DNA of 64,000 nucleotides from the NCBI GenBank assembly GCA_020444545.1, contig JAHLKT010000008.1, forward strand, positions 62,001 to 126,000, read 5' to 3'. Below the pieces are notes generated by a model, which ran no database searches, was not told the origin of the DNA, and saw only the letters and a program-made list of their open reading frames with translations. Made by a program: the position numbers and the translations under genes. Shown one piece after another: positions 8,561-17,603 of this stretch. The DNA comes from Desulfarculaceae bacterium (GTDB taxonomy: Bacteria > Desulfobacterota > Desulfarculia > Desulfarculales > Desulfarculaceae). The number at the start of each line of letters is the position of its first letter. Within the stretch, counting starts at the first letter, position 1.

Positions 8561-9316
8561 TCAGGCGGCCAGGCGCGACTGCTCCAGGCTGTCGGAGAGC
8601 ACCCGGTGCACCTCGGCCATCAGGGTCTTGGAGTTCTTTTTCACCGCCGGGTCGTCCACCACGGGCAACACCCGCACGCTGATGTGGCCGGGCCGGATGT
8701 CCAGGCTCTTGGCGGCCAGGACCTTGGCCGCGCCCTCGATGGCGATGGGCAAAACGTCGGCCCCGGCCTGGGAGGCCAGCACAAAGGCGCCGCGCTTGAA
8801 CTCGCCCAGGCGGCCATCGGCCGAGCGGGTGCCCTCGGCAAAAAACAGCACCGCGCTGCCCCCCTTGATGCGCTCCACCGCCTGGCGCATGAGCACCCCG
8901 GCCTGGCCGCCGGTGCCACGCTCCACGAAGATGTAGCCCGCCTTTTTCATGGCATAGCCCCACAGGGGCACCTTGCCCAGCTCGGCCTTGACCACGAACT
9001 TGAAGTCCACGGGCAGGCGGGCCAAGAGAGCCAGGATGTCGAACATGCTGGTGTGGTTGCACACCAAAACCAGGGGCTCGGTGCGGTTGGCCGGGGGCAG
9101 GTTCTCCGCGCCGATGAGATCGGCCTTCACCCGGCAGCCCCACAGCAGCACCCGCGCCCAGATCTGGGCGGAGTAGAAGTGGGTGGCCCGGCCGGTGGAA
9201 TCGAACAGGAACAGGATGATGGCCCAGGTGCTAAACACCGCGGTCATGGTCAGAACGTATACATAGGCCCACAGGAGCCAGAGGCGGTGGGCCGCCCCGG
9301 ACAAGGGATTACTCAC
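8561..9316 (-). CDS. plsC: 1-acyl-sn-glycerol-3-phosphate acyltransferase
   Basis: A 251-residue integral or peripheral membrane acyltransferase that makes phosphatidic acid. Motif I is CNHTSMFD (HX4D) near residue 80 and motif III is FFAEGTRS near 150. One or two N-terminal membrane segments (LLWAYVYVLTMTAVFSTWAI) precede them. The GTG at 9316 overlaps the fabH stop by 4 nt (GTGA), which fixes the start and implies translational coupling. With fabH it links fatty-acid initiation to phospholipid acylation. Confidence 0.9.
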   Translation of the reverse strand: MSNPLSGAAHRLWLLWAYVYVLTMTAVFSTWAIILFLFDSTGRATHFYSAQIWARVLLWGCRVKADLIGAENLPPANRTEPLVLVCNHTSMFDILALLARLPVDFKFVVKAELGKVPLWGYAMKKAGYIFVERGTGGQAGVLMRQAVERIKGGSAVLFFAEGTRSADGRLGEFKRGAFVLASQAGADVLPIAIEGAAKVLAAKSLDIRPGHISVRVLPVVDDPAVKKNSKTLMAEVHRVLSDSLEQSRLAA

Positions 9317-10314
9317 AACTGGCAGCTCCACTCCACCAAAGAGGCCCCCCAGGTGAGGCCCGCGCCGAAAGTTACCATCAAGAGCTTGTCGCAAGGGGCC
9401 AGGCAGCCGGCCCGGGCGGCCTCGGCCAGAGCCATCGGGATCGAGGCCGAGGAGGTGTTGCCGTACTTCTCGATGGTGGTGAAGACCTTTTCCTGGGCCA
9501 TGCCCAAGCGCTGGGCCAAGGCGTTGATGATGCGGATGTTGGCCTGGTGGGGCACCATCAGGGCCAGCTCGCTCACCTCCACGCCGGCCTTTTCCAGGGT
9601 CCAGCGGGTGATCTCCTCCAGGCACTCCACCGCCTTCTTGAACAGCTTCTGGCCGTCCATGACCAGGTAGTAGGGCTTGAGGTCGCCCACTCCGGGCACC
9701 ACCTCCAGGCCCTGGCGCGCCTCGGGCAGGTCCACCGAGTAGAGCAGGTTGCCGAAGGAGCCGTCGGAGCGCAGGTGGATGGAGCGGATGCCGGTGTCCT
9801 TTTCGGTGCGGCTGAGCACCACCGCCCCGGCCCCGTCGCCCAGGAGCACGCAGGTGCCCCGGTCGTTCCAGTTGGTCACCGAGGAAAGCACCTCGGCCCC
9901 TATCACCAGGGCGTTCTCCGCCTCGCCGCAGCGGATGGCGTTGTTGGCCACGCTGAGGGCGTAGATGAAGCCCGAGCAGCCGGCGGACACGTCCATGCTG
10001 GCCGCCCGCTTGGCCCCGATTTTTTCCTGGATGAAGCAGGCGCAGGAGGGGAACTGGCGGTCCGGGGTCACCGTGCCCACCACCACCAGGTCCAAATCGC
10101 CCGGGTCCACCCCTGCGGCCTCCAGGGCCTGGCGGGCGGCGCGGGCGCCCATCTCGCTGGTTCTCACTCCGTTGGTGGCGATGCGCCGTTCCTTGATGCC
10201 GGTGCGGCGGGTGATCCAGTCGTCGCTGGTGTCCACCACCTTTTCCAGGTCTTGGTTGGTCAACACGGCCTCGGGAGTGTAAGACCCGGTGCCTCTGACT
10301 TCGGCGTTGTACAT
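9313..10314 (-). CDS. fabH: 3-oxoacyl-ACP synthase III (KAS III)
   Basis: A 333-residue condensing enzyme that joins acetyl-CoA to malonyl-ACP to begin fatty-acid synthesis. The N terminus (GSYTPEAVLTNQDLE, DDWITRRTGIKERR) is canonical. The nucleophile is Cys113 in SAGCSGF, the His is in PHQANIRI near 254, and the Asn in EKYGNTSSAS near 285. Length matches the family. It is the first gene of the fabH-plsC unit; the TPR/SPOR gene follows after a 50-bp gap. Confidence 0.95.
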   Translation of the reverse strand: MYNAEVRGTGSYTPEAVLTNQDLEKVVDTSDDWITRRTGIKERRIATNGVRTSEMGARAARQALEAAGVDPGDLDLVVVGTVTPDRQFPSCACFIQEKIGAKRAASMDVSAGCSGFIYALSVANNAIRCGEAENALVIGAEVLSSVTNWNDRGTCVLLGDGAGAVVLSRTEKDTGIRSIHLRSDGSFGNLLYSVDLPEARQGLEVVPGVGDLKPYYLVMDGQKLFKKAVECLEEITRWTLEKAGVEVSELALMVPHQANIRIINALAQRLGMAQEKVFTTIEKYGNTSSASIPMALAEAARAGCLAPCDKLLMVTFGAGLTWGASLVEWSCQL

Positions 10315-10711
10315 GTTGGGGCCTCGGGCCTTTCCCTGGCGGGAGAAAGCCGGTTAATCGACGCTGGGCCGCCCGGCCCCGCGCCCGGCGAAGGAGCGGA
10401 ATGTGGGGCCGGAGCAGAGCAGAGGTTCACCGGGGCAGGCGGCGGCGCGAGAAATTAAACAATACCCATAACCCCTAGGGGTTCCTTGGCGGCCAATAGT
10501 ACCATCCCGGCCGGGAAAAGCCCAGCCCGCTTTTGCCAAAAACCCCGGCGCGATGCGGGTGAATACAATTCATCCCCATGGGGTCGGGGCCTCGGCTTGC
10601 TGGGGGTTGACTGGGGCGGGCGCCCCCGTGCAAACTGGACAACCAAGGGGTTCTGCACGGCCAAGGGCCGGACCAATCTATTGCTCTGGGGGTGAGCAAG
10701 GAACCAATACC
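10315..10711. other. Intergenic region between fabH and the small secreted protein cluster
   Basis: No gene is recognised in these 397 bp. It must carry divergent promoters for fabH and for the + strand cluster, but no convincing -35/-10 pair was found. A perfect 14-bp palindrome AACCCCTAGGGGTT lies at 10470-10483 and could be an operator. Confidence 0.5.
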
Positions 10712-11077
10712 GTGAAGGCAGCAGTGTGCATGGCCGCTTTGGCGGCCTTGCTGTTCGTTGCGGCCCCTTTGCCCCAGGCGGCCACCACCACCCTTCTTTT
10801 GCAGGTCTCCAACGCCACCGGCCACGGCCTCAAGATCCAGGCGGGCGGCTCTTGGTTCAACTCCACTCAGATCATTCCCAACGGCGGCCAGCACCCCTTT
10901 AACATCCAGTTGAGCGCCCGCTTCATGACCGAGCGGCGCTACCCGGTCTCCGCCGAGATCTACAACAGCGAAACCAACCAACTGATGGGCGCCGGGGAAA
11001 TCCTGCTCGGCCGCCTGCCCCGAGGGCCTCAATTGCCAGGCAGACGCCCGGCCGGGGCACCTGCCGGTTGTTCATAA
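10712..11077 (+). pseudogene. Small secreted protein, first of three, apparently frameshifted at its C terminus
   Basis: From the GTG at 10712 (AAGGAA upstream) a Sec signal peptide (VKAAVCMAALAALLFVAAPLP) leads into a beta-rich segment LLLQVSNATGHGLKIQAGG like the two genes that follow. After about residue 100 the frame turns Arg/Pro-rich (GRLPRGPQLPGRRPAGAPAG). The neighbouring frames give AACPEGLNCQADA and then GTCRLFITVGQ with a stop at 11089-11091. These resemble the Cys-containing tails of the next two proteins, the third of which also ends in GQ. One or two small indels, or sequencing errors, would explain this. No function is known. Confidence 0.55.
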
Positions 11078-11122
11078 CCGTGGGGCAATAGCTTATTGCC
11101 CTAGTGCAAGGGGGTAATGCAC

Positions 11123-11548
11123 ATGAAGAGGATTTCGTGCCTGGTTGTCCTGGCGGTTCTCCTCTTGGCAGCGGCCCCGGCGGCCCCGGCGGCCGAAACC
11201 ACCATGCTCATGAAGTTCACCAACCAGACCAAGGCGCCGGTGAAGGTGACCATGTTGGGAGAGGGCTACTCGGCCAGCCAGACCGCAGCCCCGGGCAAGA
11301 GCGTCACCTTCAGCACAACCGACAAGGCCTGGCTGGATCGCCACCACGCCTACGCCTATACCTTCATGGCCCGCAGCGAAGAGCCGGGCAACATCAACTG
11401 CCGGTGGCAGGTCGCCCTGGGCAATATCTGGACCACGGACCCGATGGTGGTCAGCTGCGACGCCAACATCAACTTCGGGGACTGCAAGGTGACCAAGCAC
11501 AAGCGCTCCATGGCCAAATGCATCGTCGGGATAAGCACCTCGGACTAA
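11123..11548 (+). CDS. Small secreted protein, second of three
   Basis: A 141-residue exported protein with signal peptide MKRISCLVVLAVLLLAAAPAAP (cleavage near 24). The mature part is a predicted beta-sandwich (TTMLMKFTNQTKAPVKVTML) with four cysteines in the second half (INCRW, VSCD, DCKV, AKC), suggesting disulfides in the periplasm or outside. The ATG at 11123 is preferred over 11117 because AAGGGGG lies 8 nt before it. Its architecture parallels the genes at 10712 and 11663. No database family is recognised; a fold similar to thaumatin-like or Mth938-like small sandwiches cannot be tested here. Confidence 0.65.
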   Translation: MKRISCLVVLAVLLLAAAPAAPAAETTMLMKFTNQTKAPVKVTMLGEGYSASQTAAPGKSVTFSTTDKAWLDRHHAYAYTFMARSEEPGNINCRWQVALGNIWTTDPMVVSCDANINFGDCKVTKHKRSMAKCIVGISTSD

Positions 11549-11662
11549 AAAAACGAGCCGCCGATACGCGGGGCGCGGCGTCCTCAAGACCGGGACGCGC
11601 GCCCCTCTTTTGTGCCATAATCAGGCCGTACACCCCCGCGGTCCGCGGAAAGAGCAATTGCG

Positions 11663-12091
11663 GTGCGCTACCTGCCCCTGCTGTGCCTGGCCTTGGCTCT
11701 GGCCGCCCCTATCCCCTCGGCGGCCGAGGATCAGTTCGGCTCCTTCAACCTCTCGCTGCAAAACGACTCCACGGCCACGGTGGCCTACCGGGTCAACCGG
11801 GGAGATCCCGTGGAGTTGGCCCCAGGCCACGGCGGCACCTGGTCCCAGGGCTTCGACGCCGACGCCCTGGCCGCCAGCCCCACCTACGCCTTCCAGGTGT
11901 CGCTGGCCCCCGTGGGCGGCGGCCCCTCCTGCTCCGCCCGGGTCATGGTGCAGGTAAACGCCTGGGGCGACGACTATCTGTTCTCCTGCGCCCCCCGCCG
12001 CGAGATCCTGGGCCCCTGCCTGATCACCTGCGACTACGACAACGTGGGGCCGGACACCAGCGCCAGCATCACCTACCGCCCCGGCCAATAG
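11663..12091 (+). CDS. Small secreted protein, third of three
   Basis: A 142-residue protein from a GTG at 11663 with GGAAAGAG upstream. It has a signal peptide (MRYLPLLCLALALAAPIPSA) and a beta-rich mature part (FNLSLQNDSTATVAYRVNRG) with four cysteines (PSCSARV, FSCAP, GPCLITCDY). It ends in SITYRPGQ. The shared plan with the two preceding genes (signal, opening strand with an Asn-polar turn, Cys-rich tail) suggests a diverged tandem family. Function unknown. Confidence 0.62.
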   Translation: MRYLPLLCLALALAAPIPSAAEDQFGSFNLSLQNDSTATVAYRVNRGDPVELAPGHGGTWSQGFDADALAASPTYAFQVSLAPVGGGPSCSARVMVQVNAWGDDYLFSCAPRREILGPCLITCDYDNVGPDTSASITYRPGQ

Positions 12092-12163
12092 GTCTTTCCC
12101 GCCCTTGCCGGGGCCGGGCATTTGGGGCTATCCTCGGAACTGTCGCATACCCGAGGAGGCCCC

Positions 12164-13084
12164 TTGCTTTTTCCCGTTTCCGGCGTCGAGACCCCCCTGT
12201 GGCTGCCCCCCCTAGTGGCCTTTGTCATCAGCCTGTTCACCTCCATGGGCGGGGTGAGCGGGGCCTTTCTGCTGCTGCCCTTTCAGATGAGCTTTCTGGG
12301 CTTCACCTCCCCGGCGGTGAGCCCCACCAACCTGGTGTTCAACATCGTGGCCATCCCCGCCGGGGTGTGGCGCTATCTGCGCGAGGGGCGCATGGTCTGG
12401 CCGCTGACCTGGGTGGTCATCGCGGGCACCCTGCCCGGCGTGGTGGCGGGCGGCTTCGTGCGCCTGGAGTGGCTGCCCGATCCCGGCCCCTTCAAGGCCT
12501 TCGTGGGCTGCGTGCTCTTGTACATCGGGGCGCGCATGTTCTGGGACTTGATGGCCCAGCGCCGCAAGGCCCGCGCCGCCCAGCGCCAGCGCACCCCCAT
12601 GCTGGAGGGCCAGCCCGCCTCCTTCATCGTGGAGGACTGCCGCCTGACCCCGCGGCGGCTCAGCTTCCGCTTCGCGGGGCAAGAGTACGCCTGCTCCACC
12701 GTGGGCATCTTCGGCCTGTCCCTGGCCGTGGGCATGGTGGGCGGGGTCTACGGCATCGGGGGTGGGGCCATCGTGGCACCGTTTTTCGTGGCGGTGTTCG
12801 GCCTGCCGGTGCACGCCGTGGCCGGGGCGGCCCTGATGGGCACCTTTGTCACCAGCGTTGTGGGGGTGGCCTTTTACCAGGCCGTGGCCCCCTGGTACGC
12901 CGGGCAGATGGCCGTGGCCCCGGACTGGCTCCTGGGAGCGCTCTTCGGCCTGGGCGGGGTGGCGGGCATGTACTGCGGGGCGCGGCTCCAGCGCTTCGTC
13001 AAGCCAATGTGGCTCAAGCTCATGCTGGGGGTCATTCTCTTGATCGTGGCGGGCAAGTACGTGGGGGGCTATCTGCTGAACTAG
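12164..13084 (+). CDS. TauE/SafE (TSUP) family anion exporter
   Basis: A 306-residue polytopic membrane protein of the sulfite exporter TauE/SafE family, which moves sulfite, sulfonates or other organosulfur anions. It has two homologous halves of about four hydrophobic helices: GGVSGAFLLLPFQMSFLGF early, and GGVYGIGGGAIVAPFFVAVFG near residue 195. They are separated by a cytosolic insert rich in Arg/Gln (~130-180). The TTG at 12164 follows GAGGAGG; a longer start at 12122 lacks a ribosome site. In a sulfur-metabolising bacterium sulfite or sulfoacetate export is plausible, but the substrate is not shown. Confidence 0.82.
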   Translation: MLFPVSGVETPLWLPPLVAFVISLFTSMGGVSGAFLLLPFQMSFLGFTSPAVSPTNLVFNIVAIPAGVWRYLREGRMVWPLTWVVIAGTLPGVVAGGFVRLEWLPDPGPFKAFVGCVLLYIGARMFWDLMAQRRKARAAQRQRTPMLEGQPASFIVEDCRLTPRRLSFRFAGQEYACSTVGIFGLSLAVGMVGGVYGIGGGAIVAPFFVAVFGLPVHAVAGAALMGTFVTSVVGVAFYQAVAPWYAGQMAVAPDWLLGALFGLGGVAGMYCGARLQRFVKPMWLKLMLGVILLIVAGKYVGGYLLN

Positions 13085-13133
13085 GCCCCGCTCCGCATCA
13101 ATGGAAATCAGCGGGGCCGGACCGGACGATTTT

Positions 13134-13865
13134 TTACCCGAAGAGCACCTTGACCAGCCAGTCGACCCCCAAGGCCAGCAGCTTTTCCTCGTCCTCCAAG
13201 GCCTCGGCCACCCGCTCGCCATCAAAGCCGAACTTATCACCAAACCCCGGCGAGGCCGCCAGGGGCCGGAAGGCCTCCAGGTTGTACAGGGCGCTGATAA
13301 AGGCGTGGGTCTGCTGGTCGTTGAGGCTCACCTTGCCCTTGCGGGCCGGGTGCATGAACAGCCCCAGGGCCTGGTTGTTGGCCGCCTGATAAGGGGCCAG
13401 GCCCTGGTCCTCTATCCAGGTTTCTATGGTCAGCTCGTCGGGCTGGTCCCAGCCCAGGCAGCCGGGGGTTTCGCCGCGCAGAAAGACTTCCCTGGGCGGG
13501 CGGCCGCCTTTGCCGGGCTGCACGGCCCGGGCCAGGGGGTAGATGCGGCAGCAGGTGGGGCGGTGGGCGTAGACCGCGCAGCCCTGCTCGCTGACAAAGG
13601 GGCACACGCCCTCGGGAGTCAGGCGGATGCGCAGGGCGGGCCAGCCGGAAACCGGGTCGGCCTCCAGCTCCACGTGCTCTGCCAGCACCTCGGCCGCCGG
13701 GCGGCCCAGGGCGGTGCGCAGGCGCAGAAAGTCGTAGGGCAACAGGGGCAGGCGCTTATCGCGGCAGCAGGAGTTGAAGCAGGCCAGGCCGGGGCGGCAG
13801 GCAAAGCAAAAGGGCTCGTCAACCGACAGGCGTCGGCCGCCCAGGTCGCCGCCCGCCTCGATCAT
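13134..13865 (-). CDS. YkgJ-family cysteine cluster protein
   Basis: A 243-residue cytosolic protein with the YkgJ-type cysteine cluster: C-x2-C, ACFNSCC near residues 18-34 and CAVYAHRPTCCRIYPL near 85-100. These cysteines probably bind zinc or an Fe-S cluster. The C-terminal half (~120-243) is helical and unrecognised. Its ATG overlaps the pdaD stop (TAATG), so the two are translated together, yet no link between this family and polyamines is established. Confidence 0.8.
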   Translation of the reverse strand: MIEAGGDLGGRRLSVDEPFCFACRPGLACFNSCCRDKRLPLLPYDFLRLRTALGRPAAEVLAEHVELEADPVSGWPALRIRLTPEGVCPFVSEQGCAVYAHRPTCCRIYPLARAVQPGKGGRPPREVFLRGETPGCLGWDQPDELTIETWIEDQGLAPYQAANNQALGLFMHPARKGKVSLNDQQTHAFISALYNLEAFRPLAASPGFGDKFGFDGERVAEALEDEEKLLALGVDWLVKVLFG

Positions 13866-14437
13866 TACTTGCCCTCGCCCTCTTCCAGCCACTCCATGAT
13901 CATCACCGCCGCCGACACCGTGGTCACCCACTTGCCGTCCTTGGGGCCCACCGCGGTCTGGGTCAGCTCGGAGGTCTTGACGATCTGGCCGGACATGCGG
14001 AACACCTGCTTCTTCTCGTCCCAGCTCTGGTCCACGTCGAAGTCGATGCCCAGGGTGGTGGCCAACATCTCGGCGGCCAGGTCCTCGGCGTAGTCGCCCG
14101 AGACCTTGGCGCTCTGGCCGAAGCCCTTGTGCTCGCTGAGGTAGCCGTGCAGCTTGCGGTCGCTGGGCAGGGCCAGGCCGATGGAGGAGGAGATGAGCCG
14201 GTGGGGCTCGTTGGTCTCGTTGCGGGCCATGACGCAGAACAGGATCTGGCCGGGCACCAGCATGTTCTGCCCCTTTTGTCGGCTGATGAGCTTGCATTCC
14301 GGCGGGAAGATGGAGGACACGTGCACCAGGTTCTGGTTGGCGATGCCCGCCGCCCGAAGAGCCAACTCGAAGCTGGCCAACTGCTCCTTGTGCGTACCCT
14401 TACCCCGGGTCAGGTAAATGTATTTGGGCACCAGCAC
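13865..14437 (-). CDS. pdaD: Pyruvoyl-dependent arginine decarboxylase
   Basis: A 190-residue proenzyme that cleaves itself to form a pyruvoyl group and then decarboxylates arginine to agmatine. The self-cleavage site is Ser41-Ser42 in NLVHVSSIFPPECK, the family's conserved serinolysis position. The rest (GQILFCVMARNETNEP, later KVSGDYAEDLAAEM) matches PvlArgDC. It is divergent from speB-speY, and the three complete a route from arginine through agmatine and putrescine to homospermidine. A promoter is visible upstream. Confidence 0.93.
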   Translation of the reverse strand: MLVPKYIYLTRGKGTHKEQLASFELALRAAGIANQNLVHVSSIFPPECKLISRQKGQNMLVPGQILFCVMARNETNEPHRLISSSIGLALPSDRKLHGYLSEHKGFGQSAKVSGDYAEDLAAEMLATTLGIDFDVDQSWDEKKQVFRMSGQIVKTSELTQTAVGPKDGKWVTTVSAAVMIMEWLEEGEGK

Positions 14438-14486
14438 GGCGACCTCCTCTGTGAAAGGGCTTATTGCTTTGTATAATTAAGCTACT

Positions 14487-14515
14487 CTTATGGCCGTGGG
14501 GGGGTGTTTCGTCAA
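14487..14515 (-). promoter_or_regulatory. Promoter for pdaD
   Basis: On the minus strand TTGACG (14510-14515) and CATAAG (14487-14492) are separated by 17 bp, 50 bp before the pdaD ATG. On the plus strand a TATAAT at 14472-14477 may serve speB, but no good -35 was found for it. Confidence 0.42.
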
Positions 14516-14606
14516 TACCCCGGGGGCATTTTTGTAGGCGCGGCCCATCTGGCGCCAGGGGCGCCTCCTGCTATACTGCAAGAATCCTACTTGCCGGGAG
14601 AGTCCC

Positions 14607-15485
14607 TTGGAGCCCAAACGTTGTAAAGTGCTCACCTTCGGCGGGGTGAAGCAGCCCCGGATCGAAGACTGCCGGGCGGCGATCATCCCCGCCCCCCTGG
14701 AGGTCACGGTGACCTATGGCGAGGGCGCGGCCCAGGGCCCCCTGGCCATCATCAGCGCCTCGGCCAACATGGAGCTCTACGACGAGGTGCTGGACGCGGT
14801 GCCCATGGACCACGGCATCTACACCCACTCCCGGGTGGAGACCTCGGGCGCTCTGGACATCTCTTTGGCCCGCATCAAGGAAGCGGTGACCGACGAGCTG
14901 GACAACGGCCGTTTGCCCGTGGTGCTGGGCGGCGAACACACCGTCACCGTGGGCGCGCTGCGGGCCCTGGTGGACCACTACGGCCCCACCTTCACCGTGC
15001 TGGTGCTGGACGCCCACCTGGACATGCGCGACCAGTACGAGGGCGCCAAGCTGAGCCACGCCACGGTGAGCCGCCGGGCCCTGGACATGGGCCTGGACGT
15101 GCGCTGGGTGGGGGCCCGCTCCTGCTCCGAAGGCGAGGCCGTTTTCATCAAGGAACATGGCTTGAAGCCCATGTGGGCCCATCAGGTGCACGCCGATCCC
15201 CTGTGGGTGGACCGCGCCCTGGAGGGCCTCAGCGGCCCGGTTTACATCAGCCTGGACGTGGACGGCCTGGACGCCTCGCTCATGCCCGCCACCGGCACCC
15301 CCGAGCCCGGCGGACTGGACTTCGTGCAGGTGAGCAACTGGCTGGAGGCGGTGTGCGCCCGCCACGAGGTGCTGGGCCTGGACATGGTGGAGCTGGCCCC
15401 CCTGGCCGGCATGACCGCCCCGGACTTCACCGCCGCCCGCCTGCTCTACCGTGCCCTGGGCCTTATCTTCCGAGGAAAGAAATGA
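14607..15485 (+). CDS. speB: Agmatinase
   Basis: A 292-residue ureohydrolase that turns agmatine into putrescine and urea using two Mn2+. Metal-binding motifs are GGEHTVT near residue 110, DAHLDMR near 135 and [20 protein letters not shown] near 215-235. The TTG at 14607 follows GGGAGAG. It overlaps speY by ATGA and is divergent from pdaD, which supplies its substrate. Confidence 0.93.
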   Translation: MEPKRCKVLTFGGVKQPRIEDCRAAIIPAPLEVTVTYGEGAAQGPLAIISASANMELYDEVLDAVPMDHGIYTHSRVETSGALDISLARIKEAVTDELDNGRLPVVLGGEHTVTVGALRALVDHYGPTFTVLVLDAHLDMRDQYEGAKLSHATVSRRALDMGLDVRWVGARSCSEGEAVFIKEHGLKPMWAHQVHADPLWVDRALEGLSGPVYISLDVDGLDASLMPATGTPEPGGLDFVQVSNWLEAVCARHEVLGLDMVELAPLAGMTAPDFTAARLLYRALGLIFRGKK

Positions 15486-16555
15486 GCCGCAAGCTAGCCG
15501 GCCCGGCCATCGCGCCGCGCCCCCTGGACAAGGGCCTGTCCACCGTGCAGTTGGTGGACAACTACTTTTTGGCCTACAACGCCGCCCGCCTGCGCGAGGC
15601 CTGCCAGCTCTGGGCCAAGCGCATGGCCGCGCCCGACGTGACCGTCGGCCTCACCCTCACCGGGGCCCTGACCCCCGCCGGGCTGGGGCCCTCCTGCCTG
15701 GTGCCCCTGGTGCGGCGCGGCCTGGTGGACTTCATCATCAGCACCGGGGCCAACCTCTACCACGACGCCCACTTCGCCCTGGGCCTCTCGCTGCACCGCT
15801 CCAGCCCCTTTGCCGACGACACCGCGCTCCGCGAAAAGGGCCTGGTGCGCATCTACGACATCGTGATGGATTACACGGTCTTGCTCAAGACCGACAGCTT
15901 CTTCCGCGAGATGATGCAGGCGCCGGAGTTCCAGCGGCCCCTGGGCACCGCGGAGTTCCACTATTTGGCCGGCAAGTACCTGGCCGAGCGCCAGCGCATC
16001 CTGGGCGGGGGCGACTCCAGCCTGCTGGCCGCCTGCCATGAGATGGAGGTGCCGGTCTACGCCGCCAGCCCGGGCGATTCCAGCATCGGCATGAACGCGG
16101 CCGCCCTGGCCCTCAAGGGCTCGGGCTTCGCCTGGGACGTCAACCGCGACGTGAACGAGACCGCCGGTTTGGTGCTTCGGGCCAAGCGGGGCGGGGGCAA
16201 GACCGGGGTGGCCATCCTGGGCGGCGGCGCGCCCAAGAACTTCATGCTCCAGACCGAGCCCCACATCCAGGAGGTGTTGGGCATCGACGAGAAGGGGCAC
16301 GACTACTTCTTGCAGATCACCGACGCCCGGCCCGACACCGGCGGCCTGAGCGGGGCCACGCCTTCGGAGGCGGTGAGCTGGGGCAAGGTGGACCCCGAGG
16401 GCCTGCCCGGCACCGTGGTCTGCTACACCGACACCACCATCGCCCTGCCGGTGATCACCAGCTACCTCTTCGAGGCGGTGGGTTCCCGCGAGCCCAAGCG
16501 CCTCTACGCCCACCGCGACGAGGCCCTGGAGCTGCTGCGCCAGGAGGCGGGCTAG
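15482..16555 (+). CDS. speY: Deoxyhypusine synthase-like homospermidine synthase (SpeY type)
   Basis: A 357-residue NAD-dependent aminobutyl transferase. The motif [14 protein letters not shown] near residue 290 holds the lysine that forms the enzyme-aminobutyl intermediate in deoxyhypusine synthases. NAD-binding stretches such as [11 protein letters not shown] near 85 and [16 protein letters not shown] near 245 are present. Bacteria lack eIF5A, and bacterial homologues next to polyamine genes make homospermidine from putrescine and spermidine or two putrescines. The ATG overlaps the speB stop, which fixes the start and shows coupling. Confidence 0.85.
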   Translation: MSRKLAGPAIAPRPLDKGLSTVQLVDNYFLAYNAARLREACQLWAKRMAAPDVTVGLTLTGALTPAGLGPSCLVPLVRRGLVDFIISTGANLYHDAHFALGLSLHRSSPFADDTALREKGLVRIYDIVMDYTVLLKTDSFFREMMQAPEFQRPLGTAEFHYLAGKYLAERQRILGGGDSSLLAACHEMEVPVYAASPGDSSIGMNAAALALKGSGFAWDVNRDVNETAGLVLRAKRGGGKTGVAILGGGAPKNFMLQTEPHIQEVLGIDEKGHDYFLQITDARPDTGGLSGATPSEAVSWGKVDPEGLPGTVVCYTDTTIALPVITSYLFEAVGSREPKRLYAHRDEALELLRQEAG

Positions 16556-17592
16556 GACACCGCGATCCGGTCCAGCACCCAGCCGCGCTGCCAGCGGGCG
16601 GCGCGGTGGAAGCAGGCCCAGGGGGTGTTCGGGAAATCGGGCGCCCCGGCGTAGGCCAGGAACCACTCGTTCTCCCAGCCCGGCGCGCCCAGGCTCTCCG
16701 GGTCCAGCACCTCGCCCAGGGCCTGGTTAATCCACTCGTCGGGATCATAGGCCCAGTCGCGGCCCAGGCCCGCGAACATGTCGCCGAAGACTTCTTCCCA
16801 TTTGCGGTAGCGGGCCTTGCGCGAGGCCTCCTTGTAGTTGAAGCACTGCTCCAGGCGGGGGCGGATATGCCCGAAGACCCCGTTAGGGGTTTCGCCGGGG
16901 TGCTGCTCCTGGTACAGCAGGCCGAAGATCGTCTCCGCCGCCTGCATGTACAGCGCGGGGTTGTCGTGCTCCACGGTGCGCTCGCCGCCCTCGCGGCGGT
17001 CGGCAGTGGCCTTCCAGCGCCGGTAGGGCAAATCGGGCAAGAAGCCAACCTGGCCGTGCCCCACCTTCCAGACCGCGTGGGCCGCGATCTGGTCCTTTAG
17101 CTCCTTTTTCCACTCGCCCTTTTTCATCACCCACACCTCGTGCACGTCGTTCTCCTGGCCCAGGCGGCCGGAGAAGTCGCTGTGGCTCCAGGTGTCGGCA
17201 TAGGTGTGCAGGGCCACCCCCATGCGGCACAGGCGCAGGGTGCGGTTGCCGCTCGGGGCCAGGGCCGCGGCCATCAGCTCCCGGGCCAGGGGCGAGTCCG
17301 GGGTGGTGATGAAATCGTCCTTGGGCGAGTCCACCGGGCGCGGCGGCAGGAAGTGGAAGGGGATGTAGACCTTGCGCTGGTTGTCCCAGGAGGTGGTCTT
17401 GAGCACCACGCCGGTCCAGTCGTTGGCCGTGAACAGGGGGTTGAACACGTAGCCCCCCACCAGAATGGGCCGCCCGTCAGTGGCGTCGTCCACGTAGTTG
17501 CTGGCGTAGGCCAGGGTTACGGCGTCCTCCAGGGAAAACCCGGCGGTCCGGGCCAACACCGCGACGCAGTAGTAGTGAAAGTCCCTCTGCAT
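16552..17592 (-). CDS. DUF6765 family protein
   Basis: A 346-residue protein opening [19 protein letters not shown], the characteristic start of DUF6765 proteins. Conserved His/Asp clusters ([27 protein letters not shown]) look like an HD- or phospholipase C-like metal site, so a hydrolase is possible but unproven. AGGAG precedes the ATG. It lies 11 bp behind the metallophosphoesterase gene and its end overlaps the convergent speY end by 4 bp. Confidence 0.72.
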   Translation of the reverse strand: MQRDFHYYCVAVLARTAGFSLEDAVTLAYASNYVDDATDGRPILVGGYVFNPLFTANDWTGVVLKTTSWDNQRKVYIPFHFLPPRPVDSPKDDFITTPDSPLARELMAAALAPSGNRTLRLCRMGVALHTYADTWSHSDFSGRLGQENDVHEVWVMKKGEWKKELKDQIAAHAVWKVGHGQVGFLPDLPYRRWKATADRREGGERTVEHDNPALYMQAAETIFGLLYQEQHPGETPNGVFGHIRPRLEQCFNYKEASRKARYRKWEEVFGDMFAGLGRDWAYDPDEWINQALGEVLDPESLGAPGWENEWFLAYAGAPDFPNTPWACFHRAARWQRGWVLDRIAVS

Positions 17593-17603
17593 GGCTAACG
17601 CTC

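Noticed and set aside
11104-13389. 761-residue + strand open frame
   Set aside because: It crosses three signal-peptide genes and the TSUP gene in another phase, is Arg/Pro/Gly-rich and lacks any domain; a shadow of high third-position GC.
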